A DNA stretch of 64,000 nucleotides, taken from Loxodes magnus (Eukaryota; Ciliophora; Karyorelictea; Loxodida; Loxodidae). The notes beneath the pieces are model-generated. The model did no database searches and was not told the DNA's origin. It saw only the letters and a list, made by a program, of their open reading frames with translations. Position numbers and translations under genes: made by a program. Location: positions 1,178,001 through 1,242,000 of the forward strand of contig CAMPDV010000011.1 of assembly GCA_946699065.1 (NCBI GenBank), in the 5' to 3' direction. Below are positions 49,517-63,700 of the stretch, one piece after another. Positions within the stretch are counted from its first letter, which is position 1; the number at the start of each line of letters is the position of its first letter.

Positions 49517-50550
49517 GGTGTGTTATAATAAATTAAATTCTTAGTAATTTATAACAATCTTTGTGAAAATAAGCTATACTTATTTATTTCTATACCTTAC
49601 AAATATAGCAACTGCTTATTAGAAGTTGCTTTTATTATTTCTACACTTACTAGCCCATCAAGTAAGCAAATTAACATTGTGTGATAAGCAAAGCTGCTTA
49701 CTGTTATTAGTTCTATTTATTTCATTACCTTCTATAATAAATCTCAGTCCATACTTAACACTATCAGACTTTATAATTTAGATAAATGAATATACTATGA
49801 AGTATTAGTGGTTTAAGGTAACTAAATAAGTTAATTTAAAGCTTATAAAATGATTTATTTGGATGTAGTTATTTATGAAAGCTAAAGTAATTTAGATAAT
49901 ATACTATCATCAACTATTAATAGGCAGACTCTTTTAATTTTTGGGGCTATTAGTATATAGAAAGATTTAAGTGGATAACAAGATATCTTACAATATTTGG
50001 AAAGTTTAAATTAAGCATTACCTAAATATAAATGAACTTGCTTAAATTAATTAAAAGTCATACTATTGCTAACTTAGTACTAAAGCAAAAGAAATTAGTT
50101 TAAGAAAGTAAAATGTTAATTAGTTTAGTGTGCATTATTCACTTGTATATCATAAGGCTAGGTATTTAATTAGTAGTCTGCTTTATTGATACAAGTCATT
50201 AGATATTATAATGACTTATTTAAAAATAGCATTTCAATTTATTTTGTTATTAGAAAGAAAAATAAAAATAATAATTAGCTTATTGCTTAGACCTTTACTC
50301 ATATCTAGGATTTTTCTTATTCAACGAAATGATAAGATAATTCTTTTAAAAAGTTATTATAGTAATAGACAGATTAAATGAATTGTATAGAATATTAATA
50401 CTTGAGGAGTAATAGAAAGCATACATCTAAATACTGGAAGCTCTTAAATTAAAGCAATTTGTAGCGAAGTCATTTTATCTTATATAAGAAAGTAATTGAA
50501 ATTTGAATCAAATATTCCCTCTAAAAATTAAAATAAGTATCTTTACTAAT
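49517..50550. other. Divergent intergenic region
   Basis: 1 kb between the LRR gene (minus) and the small RING gene (plus). AT-rich, no feature recognised. Confidence 0.5.
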
Positions 50551-50994
50551 ATGGGTGAACTTTGGGCTGATTGTAGCTACTGCCTTTAAAATTTTAACAA
50601 AGATTAAATAATAATACCTCAGTGCTAGCATAAATGCTGCTAAAGCTGTAATTAAAAGCTTAATTTAGAGTAAAATTAATGTTCTATGTGCTAGTTTGAG
50701 ATGAGCTTGTAACTTAGCTAGATACCTTAAAGAGTGTATAATAGTTTAGAAGAACCTGATTTAAGGCTGGTTATTCACTCTTATATAACAAAAAGGATAT
50801 TGAAGTAACCTTTGCCAAGGGATATTAAATATTCTGATTGCACTTTTGTATCTGATACTCCAATAACAGTATTTGTGATTGATTAAAAAAGTACTAAGGA
50901 GGGAATAGTCAAAAAAGCATGTGATAAGTTTCATTGGATTAATTTTATAGGCTGTAACGTTCATAACGAAACAGTTATAACGATTAATTAATGA
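50551..50994 (+). CDS. Small RING-finger protein
   Basis: About 146 residues, ending TAA-TGA at 50989-50994. The protein starts directly with a RING: LWADCSYCLQNFNKDQI, IPQCQHKCCQSCNQ and NQCSMCQFEM, giving the order C-x2-C, C-x-H, C-x2-C, C-x2-C of a RING-HC finger. About 90 residues follow without a known domain (KRILKQPLPRDIKYSDCTFV). Most likely a small E3 ligase or scaffold. It lies alone between divergent neighbours. Confidence 0.8.
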
Positions 50995-51012
50995 AGCTTG
51001 GATTTAAGTGAT

Positions 51013-51705
51013 ATGCTTAATATAAAACTTAAGTTTAGCTTAAGCTCAGTAGTTTAGGAACAAAAGCAATTCATAGAATCTCAGAGGATCTATCAGCCAT
51101 TATACTTATGAGATGACTTAATTTCTAAGCATCTTTACGTAGAGATGTTTGAATACTTATTTCCAGTATAAGAACTCAATAAAATCCAGAATTAGAGTAA
51201 GTAGAACTAAAAAGAAATCTAAAAGGAATTTGTTTAGAATCCAAATGCTAAATAAGGCAATGAAGTCAAAGTAACTATCGATAAAAAGACTGCTTAGCCC
51301 TAATCTTTGAATGATATTAAAAAGCTAAGACTATCTGATTTCGATGAAAATTCTTAGTCATAATCATAATCAGAACATAAATAAGAAATTGTTTAATAGG
51401 AAAATTAGCAAGAAATAGAGTCAGTTAATAAATTCAAGCAAAAGCTCATTAAAATAAAGTAAAAAATATTAAGTGAAAAAGATTGAGATATGGAATGGAA
51501 TTAATTCAAACATTAAGTTCAATAGAATGAAAAACAAAATATTATTAAAAGAAAAAAGAAACTAATCTACGATTTCCACAAACCAAAGGATGATAGAAAT
51601 ATGAAAGAAATTGAATATTTGTTGAAAAAAATGAAGAGGCAGAAACATAAATTAGAGATAGCAAACGGAATTTAAGCTTAGTAATAAAGTCCAATATATG
51701 TATGA
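51013..51705 (+). CDS. Basic, Gln/Lys-rich protein of unknown function
   Basis: 230 residues, no intron, ending SPIYV at TGA 51703-51705. The N-terminal 50 residues look folded (FIESQRIYQPLYLWDDLIS, LYVEMFEYLFPVQEL). The rest is charged with Ser-Gln runs (FDENSQSQSQSEHKQE) and a basic helical end (NIIKRKKKLIYDFHKPKDDR, EYLLKKMKRQKHKLEIA). No family is recognised. The start lies only 18 bases after the RING gene's stop pair, on the same strand, so the two could share a transcript or be very tightly packed. Confidence 0.7.
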
Positions 51706-52579
51706 AAATATTTAATTTGATCATATTTATTAGATGTTAATGTTAAAGTCATATATTTAAACTAATATGGTATGTAGTGATACAAGTCTTATAAATAATT
51801 TAGCAATAATAATCTATAGAGTAGGTTTATTTTATATTATTTTAACATAAAGTGCTTCTATAAATATTCCTCAGGAAATTAAAGGAATTCTCGTTTTATA
51901 ACATACCTAATATTAGCTAATTGTAAGCTTTTTGAACTTTAGTGTGTTAAAAATTATGAAGGTAGTTATTTGAGTAATTATAAAATAAAAATGAAATTAT
52001 CAGAATTTAAATTCACATATTCTTATTAAACCATTACTATTAAATATCATTATAGGAAAAATTACTCAATTAGCTTAGTTTAATTTATTAAATATATAAG
52101 ACATAATACTACTAAATTGTATATATTACATTTAAATTATCTTAGAATTATTTTAGATTCAAAAGTATAAGAAATTTTCCTTTTACTATTAACTAAAATT
52201 ACAAAGTTACCTTCTTGGTTTTCAAATTCCGTATTTTAATCAGTATGTAAATAGCTTGAAGCATTTCCATCCCTCTACTATTAAATGTTCACAAGATAGC
52301 TTATTCATTTCTGATAATTTTAAGTAAATAACTATAAATAAAGAAATTGATTCTCCTACTAAATCTAAAAAGGCTAATAAATTACCCTAATGTATTAAAC
52401 CATAATATGTATGAATTTGATTATATCTCTAGCAGCAGTTAGTATAATTAGTGCATACCGTATAAGATCAACTTAGTTACTAGCACTTAAGTAAAGGATA
52501 GAGTTGGATTTATGAATAATATAGGTGTTATTGTTAGATAATAGATAAGATAAAATTAATTTTATTTTAATTAATATTA
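51706..52579. other. Upstream region of the second MORN gene
   Basis: 874 bases, AT-rich. No gene is recognised. Confidence 0.5.
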
Positions 52580-54055
52580 ATGAATAAAAAGTCACCCTAA
52601 TAAACTATAAATTCGCCTACTTCAATTAATGCTTCCTTTCTAGCGGAATTAGAACTGCAAAACTAGAATTAAACATTGAATCTATCTGATCATACTCCTT
52701 TGAGTATTAACATTAATTGTAGTTCATAACTTGACAAAGAAATGATCTTTATTAATACTAGCATACAAAGTTATGCCGATTAAAAAGAAAACTCATAATT
52801 TAAGTAGCAAAGCGAAGGACTTTTAGATGAGACTAGCAATGACTTTGAGATGAATTAACAGTAAATTATAGAACTTAATTGAGAGTAAAGTGAAATTAAT
52901 GTTGATAACCATGATCTATTGTTCTCTTTTTCTGAGCAAGAACAGTAAAATCAAAGTTTTGAATAGAAATTCTTTTAGGTAGGCTAAGAAATCGACCCTG
53001 ACAATTTTCCCAATTATATGACAGAAATAACTAGTGAGATTGAGAGGAAAATTGGAGAATTTGATTTTGAAGAATCTTTTTAGTTAGAAGAAGGCTCACA
53101 AATGTAAGTTGTCGCTAAGGGACCTGTAATTTTGAAAGATGGATCAATATACGAAGGATAATGAAATTACAGAGGTGAAAGGCATGGAAAAGGAACATAA
53201 CTTTGAAAAGATGGAAGCAAATATATAGGCTATTGGAACTACGATAAAGCATGTGGAAAAGGACGCTTGATACATGCTGACGGAGATGTATACGAAGGAA
53301 GATGATAGTAAGATAAAGCCCATGGAAAAGGAACATATACTCACTACGATGGAGCGAAATATGTTGGATAGTGATTCGAAGATAAATAGCATGGATATGG
53401 TGTGGAAGTTTGGCCAGATGGATCGAAATACAAAGGTAATTATAATTACGGAATGAAGCATGGAATTGGAACATTCTAATGAGCTGACAAATCAGTTTAC
53501 TATGGGTAGTTCTTTGACAACAACATACAAGGAGAAGGCGTTTTTATTTGAAATGACGGTAGAGTTCATTCAGGATAGTGAAAAGATAACAAAATGAATG
53601 GATATGGAGAATTCACATGGCCAGATGGTAGAAAATATCATGGACAATATTTCGAAGATAAAAAATAAGGGATCGGAATTTTCACGTGACCTGATGGAAG
53701 GTAATATGAAGGTTATTGGTATCAAGATAAGTAAAATGGAGTAGGGTTTTATATTAACATACATTAAGGAATTCGAAGAAAAGGAGTTTGGGAAGATGGA
53801 GTTAGAATAAAGTGACTTGACGATTTTGAAGAAATGACTACTGCTCGATCTCTCAGCATTAAATCTGAAAGGAAGCGAAACTACTCTTCTATTTCTAGTG
53901 CATCCTAACAAAAAGTAGATGAAGATATTTTGATAACGTAATCTTTATAAAGCTTACCTCAATTTCGATAACGTCCTCTTGAAACTAAATAAGAAGGATT
54001 GGAAGGATGTAACTAATGTACAACTAACTGCGACGCTAAGTGCAACATTCTATGA
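52580..54055 (+). CDS. MORN-repeat protein with nine repeats
   Basis: 491 residues, no introns, from MNKKSPQQTINSPTS to TGA at 54053-54055. Residues 1-185 are acidic and Gln-rich without repeats. Nine consecutive MORN repeats follow from about 190 to 400: among them [57 protein letters not shown] and [19 protein letters not shown]. The repeat register fixes the code: the W of GQW, FTW, FIW and FQW is written TGA, and Q at several GQ positions is TAA or TAG. The C-terminal 90 residues are Ser/Arg-rich and end with [14 protein letters not shown]. No kinase domain is attached. Likely a cortical or axonemal membrane-linked scaffold. Confidence 0.93.
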
Positions 54056-54912
54056 AATGATTTTCATTTTATAAAGACTCTAATATAATTTATTCCTTTT
54101 TCAGGGCTTACATATGATCATTTTTTCTAAACTATCTATATTCTCTTAGCTATTATCTGTTTTTCTACTAATGAAAAACCATAAAATTTCTACTAGCTTT
54201 AGTTAAAAAATGTCTAACAGAAATAAAATAACAAAGTAAAATAAAATAAAGTTATCCCAATTAATCAAAGCATAATTAAAATTTATACCTCTTCAATATT
54301 TATAAAAATAGCTTATTAAAAGATTAAAGGCTTATAAAATAGTTTAAACTAGGTAATACATAAAAGTAGCATACTATCTATTATTATATTATATCTTTTA
54401 AACAATTATCTAGCTAATTAATATTCTAAGAATGGTACTCTACTATATTTATTCACATATTACTTATTATATATTTTAGTTACTTTTATTCAATCATTAA
54501 GAAGTTAATGCAATCGTTTTATCTTTAGTTTTAAATAGAATGGATTAGGTAAAGTAGACATAAATAGCTTAGGTTTAAATGAGAAATTAATAACATAGAG
54601 CTAAGTTATTTATTTATCTAAGTATGTAGGAAGCTTAAAGTTTATAAACTAATAGTTCCTTTATTAATAAGTTGTAGTAAAAATGCTGATTACACTAGCA
54701 AACTAAATAAATGTTAGTTTTGATAGATTTATAAAGGAAACACGTATAAAAACTACTAATAGACAGATCCATTTAGCATACCTTTATGCAATATAATATT
54801 TTGAATTATTGGATAGATTACAAAATTAAGTATAAGAGAAATATTAATTATTTAGGAGAGTTTGATTAAGAATTAAATATTATTTCATTAAAGATAATGA
54901 ATCAAAATTCAC
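54056..54912. other. Intergenic, convergent 3' ends
   Basis: 857 bases, AT-rich, between the MORN gene (plus) and the receptor-kinase gene (minus). No feature is seen. Confidence 0.5.
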
Positions 54913-57504
<2,592 letters not shown>

Positions 57505-57658
57505 TTTTATAAAGGTTTAATATTTAAATTAAATGCTAAAGTACAAATGTTTGATATGAGAATATAAGCTTCTTTAAGATAGACAGGTTTAAATAAGTAT
57601 AGATTTGGATTATTTTTATTTATTATTAACTTAGAAATTAATTATCTTTAGTCACTTA
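57505..57658. promoter_or_regulatory. Short spacer between Stealth and receptor-kinase genes
   Basis: 154 bases on the same strand; they must carry the Stealth 3' end and the kinase promoter. Confidence 0.45.
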
Positions 57659-59794
57659 TTAAATTATCTTTATTTCTGGCTTTGTATTTCTATAAAATGG
57701 ATTTTTTCTCCCTGCTATGTAGATGCATAATGAAAAACCAATTAGAATAAGGAGAATATTTACAATTCTACTTTCTTGCTGATCCTCTTTAGTCATTTCT
57801 TATTTTTACTCTAACTAATCAGTTGAATAGCTTATTTCATAAGAGCAGGATTAAGGATACATGAACTGTAAATAATTTTCAATGACGCTTTGAGAAGAAT
57901 CTGATTTATTAACTCTATCATCATTAAGACAGAAGAACTTAGGCATTATTTTTCTTAATTCATTGAGTCCATTGAAAATTGTGACTTAATTATCGATTAA
58001 GCTTTTGAATCTGTAATCCTAAGAACTTTAGTATAAAATATGCTCGTATTTAGAAGGTAGTTTGATTAAAAGGATTTCTTAAATGAAAATATTTCGGATA
58101 ATTTGTACTTTACTGATATCGAAGCAGCTATAGTCAGTTTTCTCAATTTACTCCTCGTTACCTTATAATATTGGAGACTCAAAGTAGTAAATTTTGCATT
58201 TTATATATTAGAATTATTTGAGAGATTTTGGAAATAACTCTAGTTTTTAGATAAAGGAGTATAGCTCGTTATCATCAAGCAGAAGATTGTGATCTCTGTC
58301 ATAAACATCAAAAAGATTGAATAAAAAGTCATTAATGTCTTACTTAGCGTTTATTATGTAATTTTGGTACATATATGCAAATTATATGTCATCAGACTAA
58401 CGAAGCTAATGAGAGGAGGTTATTTCAAATTCATGAGTTCAAATACTTTTCATTTCGTTGATAATATTTTTATCGAAAAGGAATGGAACATGAGCTGCCA
58501 CATATGCTGTTATATCTTTTTTAAAGCCAAAACGTTTTTAAATCAAATAGTTCGTATAAATTAAACTATCTCCATATTTATCTAAAAGGTGGAAATTTTA
58601 TGAGCCTTTAAAACTTTCCTCTTCAAAATTTACCACAAATGTTTATACATTTTAACTATCTTCTTTAATACGATAATGAAGCTCAAAATATATTTATTAT
58701 GGCCTCAGTTGCTCCGTATCAAGAATTAGGAACAAAAGTCCTTTTCTACTTATAATTTAAGCTTCTTTTATAAACCCCTAACCTGATTATCTGGCTCTTG
58801 TAACGGTTGCATTTTTGTTTAAAATACCTTCATACGCAACAGCTAGACTTTCTTATGCGCTAGATTTGTAAGACGTTTCGTTAGGTTTGAGAATAAGAAT
58901 TGGTAAATCATTTTAGGATGTAAAGCACTCTCCTAGATCATATGCGCATTCCGGAAAATTACATTCTTAATCGCACTAATTATTACCCAAAAATGTAGAA
59001 TCACAATTATATGCACAATTATCGACTTTATCATTTCAGTCATCCAAATAATTTTAACTATTATCAGGATCATTTCAGTTCCAGCTCCAATTCTAATTTG
59101 ACCAATCAGTATAATTCGTGTTTTTACAATCGCCAAGGTCATTGAAGCAGAGTTCCGTCATACAACTTCAATCGCACATACCATCTCCTATAAAAGAAGG
59201 CATGCATCCAGCATTGCATTAAGGAATAGGCCAGCCTTAGCGTAAAATGAATCCACCACCTAAATCAGGTCGATAAAAGTCCTCAATTTGAATATTATTG
59301 CCAAAAAAAATATCATCATTTAAGTATAGAAAAAGCCTAGATAACCCAGGAATATTTACTAGATTAATTTCAATAGCGTTACTATTAAAAGTAGGTAAAT
59401 GCTTTTTCTTTATTATTTGATCATGCTTTATTAACTTTATTTTTGGATGATTTAGATTAAGTCAAGAAGGAGTTTATCCATTAGTCACTATAATAATGTT
59501 TCTTATTCATTTTGCATGCATATAAACTGATCTTAGTGAAAATTTCAATTCTTTATTGTCACGAAATCGATTCATTGAAGGATTGAAGTCAAATTCAAGT
59601 AGATCCCACAAAAAATAAGGATCACTGCCATTAACCCATGTGTAAACTAAATCTATTTCTAAATTAGAAATCTGGTCAGATAAATCGTTATGATAACTAA
59701 CAGGAGGAAAGTATGTAATATACATAAAGTTTCTGAAGTTTATAAAAAATAGAGAAGTACATACTCCTGCTAAAAACAATAGCAAGTTTTTCAT
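57659..59794 (-). CDS. Stealth-family hexose-1-phosphate transferase, GNPTAB-like
   Basis: 711 residues, no introns. A signal anchor (MKNLLLFLAGVCTSLFFINF) is followed by Stealth CR1 (IDLVYTWVNGSDP) and CR2 (RFRDNKELKFSLRSVYMHAK then WIRNIIIVTNGQTPSWLNLN), CR3 (LPTFNSNAIEINLVNIPGLS then RLFLYLNDDIFFG), two Notch-type LNR modules (CNAGCMPSFIGDGMCDWSCM; CAYNCDSTFLGNNQCDQECN), an EF-hand (FDVYDRDHNLLLDDNELYSF) and the CR4 end (NELRKIMPKFFCLNDD), then a C-terminal TM. This is the full domain order of the alpha/beta subunit of GlcNAc-1-phosphotransferase, which tags lysosomal enzymes with mannose-6-phosphate in the Golgi. The W in KWIRN and in PSWLN are TGA; the Q of NGQ is TAA. It ends at TAA TAA. 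Confidence 0.93.
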
Positions 59795-60239
59795 TTTTTT
59801 AAGTTTTACCTTTAATTTCTAATTTTTAATTTGATAATTCAGAGTGAGTTGTTTCTTGCATTTAGTCTTATAAATATTTGATATAATAACATAAATTTTT
59901 CTAAATAGTTATTTGTTCTATTTATGTTGATTAAATAATAGGTAAAAGGTAGAGAATAAATATAGCCCTTTCTAATTGCCCTTTAAGTCAAAATCTGAAT
60001 AAGTTTATTTATTTATTTATTTATTTTATTATAAACTTTCCTTTAAATCTATTTATACTATTTAATTTTGTTTCTATCCTTATAATATAACAAAAGGAGT
60101 ATAATTATTATGATATAGTTATTTGTATTGTAGTTATTAATTCTCTTTGATTATTTAGAGGATTATATAATAATCATAATGCTTTTAAGATTTTTTTTTA
60201 AATAGTCTAAATATCAAAAATTATAGATTTTAAAGTTTA
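59795..60239. other. Upstream of Stealth; TTTA repeat
   Basis: AT-rich. It includes a short TTTA tetranucleotide run at about 60004-60025. Confidence 0.6.
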
Positions 60240-60785
60240 TCAGATAGACTTGGAGAAACAAAATTCGCATAGAGGTTGCATGAATTGAGCAGATATTTCC
60301 TTCAGTTTATTCTCATTTTGAATTAATTAGTCATTTAATTCTGAAATTTCCTATAAGGTGTTAGAATACGTGATTTAAAGATTTGCTTAGCCTTAACTTT
60401 ATATCTTTTTTTAATAATCTTGACTTGATGATTAATTTTAACTATTTTCTTTACAAGCTTTATTTACTTTTTTTACGATTGAATGTTATAAACATTTTTC
60501 TTATAAAACTCTTAGAACTAAATCAAAGTCGACATTTTCCTCAAGATACTCCTAATCCTTTTTCTAATCCTAAAATTGGTAAAGTAAAAATTCTTTAGTT
60601 TCCTTCAAAGCTCCAAGCGTTTCAATTGATTCCTGCAAAGTCTTTATCTAAAGTTCAACACAATCGATTTCCCCGTTTAGTTCTCTTATTCTCTTTTAGC
60701 ATTCCGCCTCATTTTACTGTATCTCAATTTCTTTCTCAAGAGCTCTTATCTAGCCTTCAAGTTTAAGACTTGCTTCTACTTACAT
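60240..60785 (-). CDS. Small coiled-coil protein
   Basis: 181 residues, no intron, ending TGA TAA at 60242-60237. The first 75 residues form a clear coiled coil (LEGQIRALEKEIEIQQNEAE, KRIRELNGEIDCVELQIKTL). The middle is acidic (DQKKDQEYLEENVDFDLVLR) and the end has two cysteines (QPLCEFCFSKSI). A small coiled-coil protein of this size could be a kinetochore or centriole subunit, but no family is recognised. The start is 53 bases from the divergent TTL-like gene, so the two probably share a promoter. Confidence 0.75.
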
Positions 60786-60838
60786 TTATAAGACTAGGTA
60801 TAGGAGATACTTAAGATTTAATCTTTAGCTAATTTAAA
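60786..60838. promoter_or_regulatory. Bidirectional promoter region, 53 bp
   Basis: The spacer between two divergent start codons is only 53 bases; transcription of both must start within it or very close by. Confidence 0.5.
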
Positions 60839-62536
60839 ATGAATATAAAGAACTATTTTCAAAGGACATTACTTAAGATATCTATTTTTCTTCTTGTATG
60901 TATTATACCTTCAACTCTCTACTTACTATCTCTTAAGGATAGAGAAGCTAACTAAAGCCCAAATTCATTGTATGAAGAAGCTCAAATTCAAACCAGTGCT
61001 CATCCTGAGTCCTTTTTCGATAAATAATACGAAGTTTTTATTCCTCAACCATCTAAGAAAGGAGACAATTCCTATAGAAAAACTGAGTGATGGCTTAATT
61101 ATAAAATAAAGAGACTTGAGAATGAAACTTATCACTAAGGTATTATTAATGAACTTCATTATTGTAAGAAGTTAAACTAAACAAGAAATGAAGGAAAAGT
61201 CAAATTCCAAATAGATAAAAAAGGTTTGCCAACGTATCATTAGAAAGTAGTTCTAACTGATTATATTGACTGTGAGTTTACTTAAGATCATAATTGCTTA
61301 ATATATGAAGTTATTGAGTAATGCTGTATAAATGCTGCTCCAAATACTCCAAGAGTTGTAAAATCTAATTTCCAAGCAAAATACCTAAGATCTGACATTC
61401 TTGTGTTTATGGTTAGAAAGCATGACTTTCATTCTTTTCATTACTTGGATAAACATTTTGGATGTGTGGGTTAAAGATACAACCATATTCCTAACAGCAA
61501 ACAATTGAGAGAAAAGAACTGAACAATGCCATTAGTTCTAGAATACTATGAAAGATATTATTATAATAGGTTGGAATGTTTCGATCCTGAAGATTTTACC
61601 CCTTTTGCATATTATTTATCAAATAAAAAAGAATGTGAAGACTGATTTAGATAGATAGAGATTAATAGTACAAAATTGGATTGAATTATGAAATAACTAG
61701 GAAAAAGTAGAGGAATTGGAGTTAGTGTACTTGATAAAGGGACTTTATAGAAATTATGAGACTTTTATGAAGGAGGATAAAGATGTGGAGACAAGAATAA
61801 ATAAAAGTAATATATTATTTAACGCTATATCTCAAATCCACTACTAATCAGAAAAAGAAAATTCGATTTTAGAGTTTATTTAATAGTGGCTAACATGGAA
61901 CCTATGCTTGCTTTGTATCATGACGGTATTTTAAGATTAAGCATGTCTGATTTTGATATAAATTCAACTGAAGTAAGTTATTACATTTAGAAATCTGTAC
62001 ATTTGACCAACTAATAAATGATACATGATGCATTAAATAATGAGGAATAAGAGCTAAATTATGTTGAAGAGATGAATATAAGAGAAAGTACCGTGATGAC
62101 TATGTCGTAATTCAAATAATATTTGCTTGAAAATGGATATTCAGTTGATATTAATGATATTCGGAAGGCCATTAAAAAATCTCTAATGCATCTAACTTTG
62201 ATGTTTAAGGAGAAATGAATCAAACATCCTAGAGTGTTTGAACTATTTGGAGTTGATTTTATGATAGATACTAACTTTAAGATATGATACATTGAAACTA
62301 ATATTTCACCTGCTCTTAGTGGTTACTAATAAAGTACAGTTGCTAAATGGATATTGTAAAGCAATATGGTTAGACAGGTTATTGAACTTGAAATGATTTT
62401 TGCAGCATTTGCTAATTAATCTGAACTTTGGTCTAAAGTGTATTAATATATTGATGGAAGTAATTTTGAAGTAATATATGATGAAAATTAGAAAGATATG
62501 TATATGGGATTGCTGGAAGAAAGCTGTTGGTTATGA
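60839..62536 (+). CDS. Tubulin-tyrosine-ligase-like protein with N-terminal signal anchor
   Basis: 565 residues, no introns, ending SCWL at TGA 62534-62536. The N-terminus has a hydrophobic segment (LLKISIFLLVCIIPSTLYLL), followed by a region resembling a secreted stem. From about residue 190 the TTL ATP-grasp domain is visible: VVKSNFQAKYLRSDILVFMV, KLDWIMKQLGKSRGIGVSVL, QRYISNPLLIRKRKFDFRVY with the nucleotide-binding RxFDxRxY, LALYHDGILRLS, RVFELFGVDFMIDTNFKIWY and IETNISPALSGYQQ with the metal-binding ExN. TTL-like enzymes ligate amino acids, usually Glu or Gly, to tubulin. A signal anchor would put this domain outside the cytosol, which is unusual. A long C-terminal part follows (ELWSKVYQYIDGSNFEVIYD). 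Confidence 0.9.
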
Positions 62537-63700
62537 GAATAAACATTAATTAAAATAAAATTTTACTTAAATCTTATTCATTCTCTTTACTAGTCTATCG
62601 AAAAATCCTATTATCTGTCTTTCATTTCAATCTGAGTTCTTAGAACGTATTTTAAAAAACTGATTTAGAGAAATTCAAACTAAAAATTATAAATTTAGAG
62701 ATATAAAAATTTTATTCCATATATAAATTAAAAATACTTGATTTAACTTAAGTAAAACAACTTATAGAATGAATTAACCTTAAATCAAGCTTTAAATATT
62801 CTTAGAAATTTCAATAGTCATTAAGTGATAAATTAATTAATTAAATCTTCTGAAATTATTATTAAATTTTATCCTTCTATTTTAAAAACTGCCAAGATTA
62901 TAGATTTCTATCATTATGCAATCAATGCTTTACTATATTTGAATTATCCTATCGTATACTAAAAATGTATGAATAATTATTCTAAGAATTCCAAATTTCA
63001 TCCTTTAAACAAAAAAATTCATTAAGATAATTGAAATCAAATTTGATTTTTTAATGACTGAAATTCCATCAAGCTTTCTTCATATAAAAGTATAGACATT
63101 AATAAAATAAGAATATAAAGAGAATTAAAGAGAATAGAGTTTAAATTATATATTAAAAGTAGATTCTTTATACTAATTTTGTACTTTTTTATTCTGATTC
63201 ATTTATCTCTAGACTTTTTTCTATAATCTTTATAATTTCTAGATTAATTCTCATATCTAATTTGAATAGTTTTAAGCTGTTTTTTTCTGAGAAATCTTGG
63301 TAGAGTATTATTTATGTTTAGCTTTATAGTAAAAGTTTCTTTGATGTAAAGAATTTTAATAAATTTTATAGCTTTAAGTTTGTATTCTTTAATATAAACA
63401 AGCAACTGGTTTTATTTTCTTATATTTGCAGAAATTCTTTCTATGTTGATTCTTATAACTTTTTTCCTATAAGTTCAAATAAAAGTATAACAGTTAAATA
63501 ATTATTTAAAATTATAAAGTGTTAGTTCTAAATACTTTTTATTTTTTATCCTTTGCTTTTTCATACATTTTTTATTAAGTGTTTATAATTTCCAAAAGTA
63601 AGGTTTAATAGTTGAAATTTATGAAGAGCTAAGCCTTTATTTTCACTGTAAATATAAATATTAGAGTAGCTTATGTCTTTTTTATATTTAAAAGTTCAAA
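62537..63700. other. Downstream AT-rich region
   Basis: No gene is recognised. Confidence 0.45.

Noticed and set aside
53115..53911. Long standard-code frames on the minus strand
   Set aside because: They are antisense to the MORN repeats; their periodic Phe/Ser/His composition is the complement of the repeat codons.
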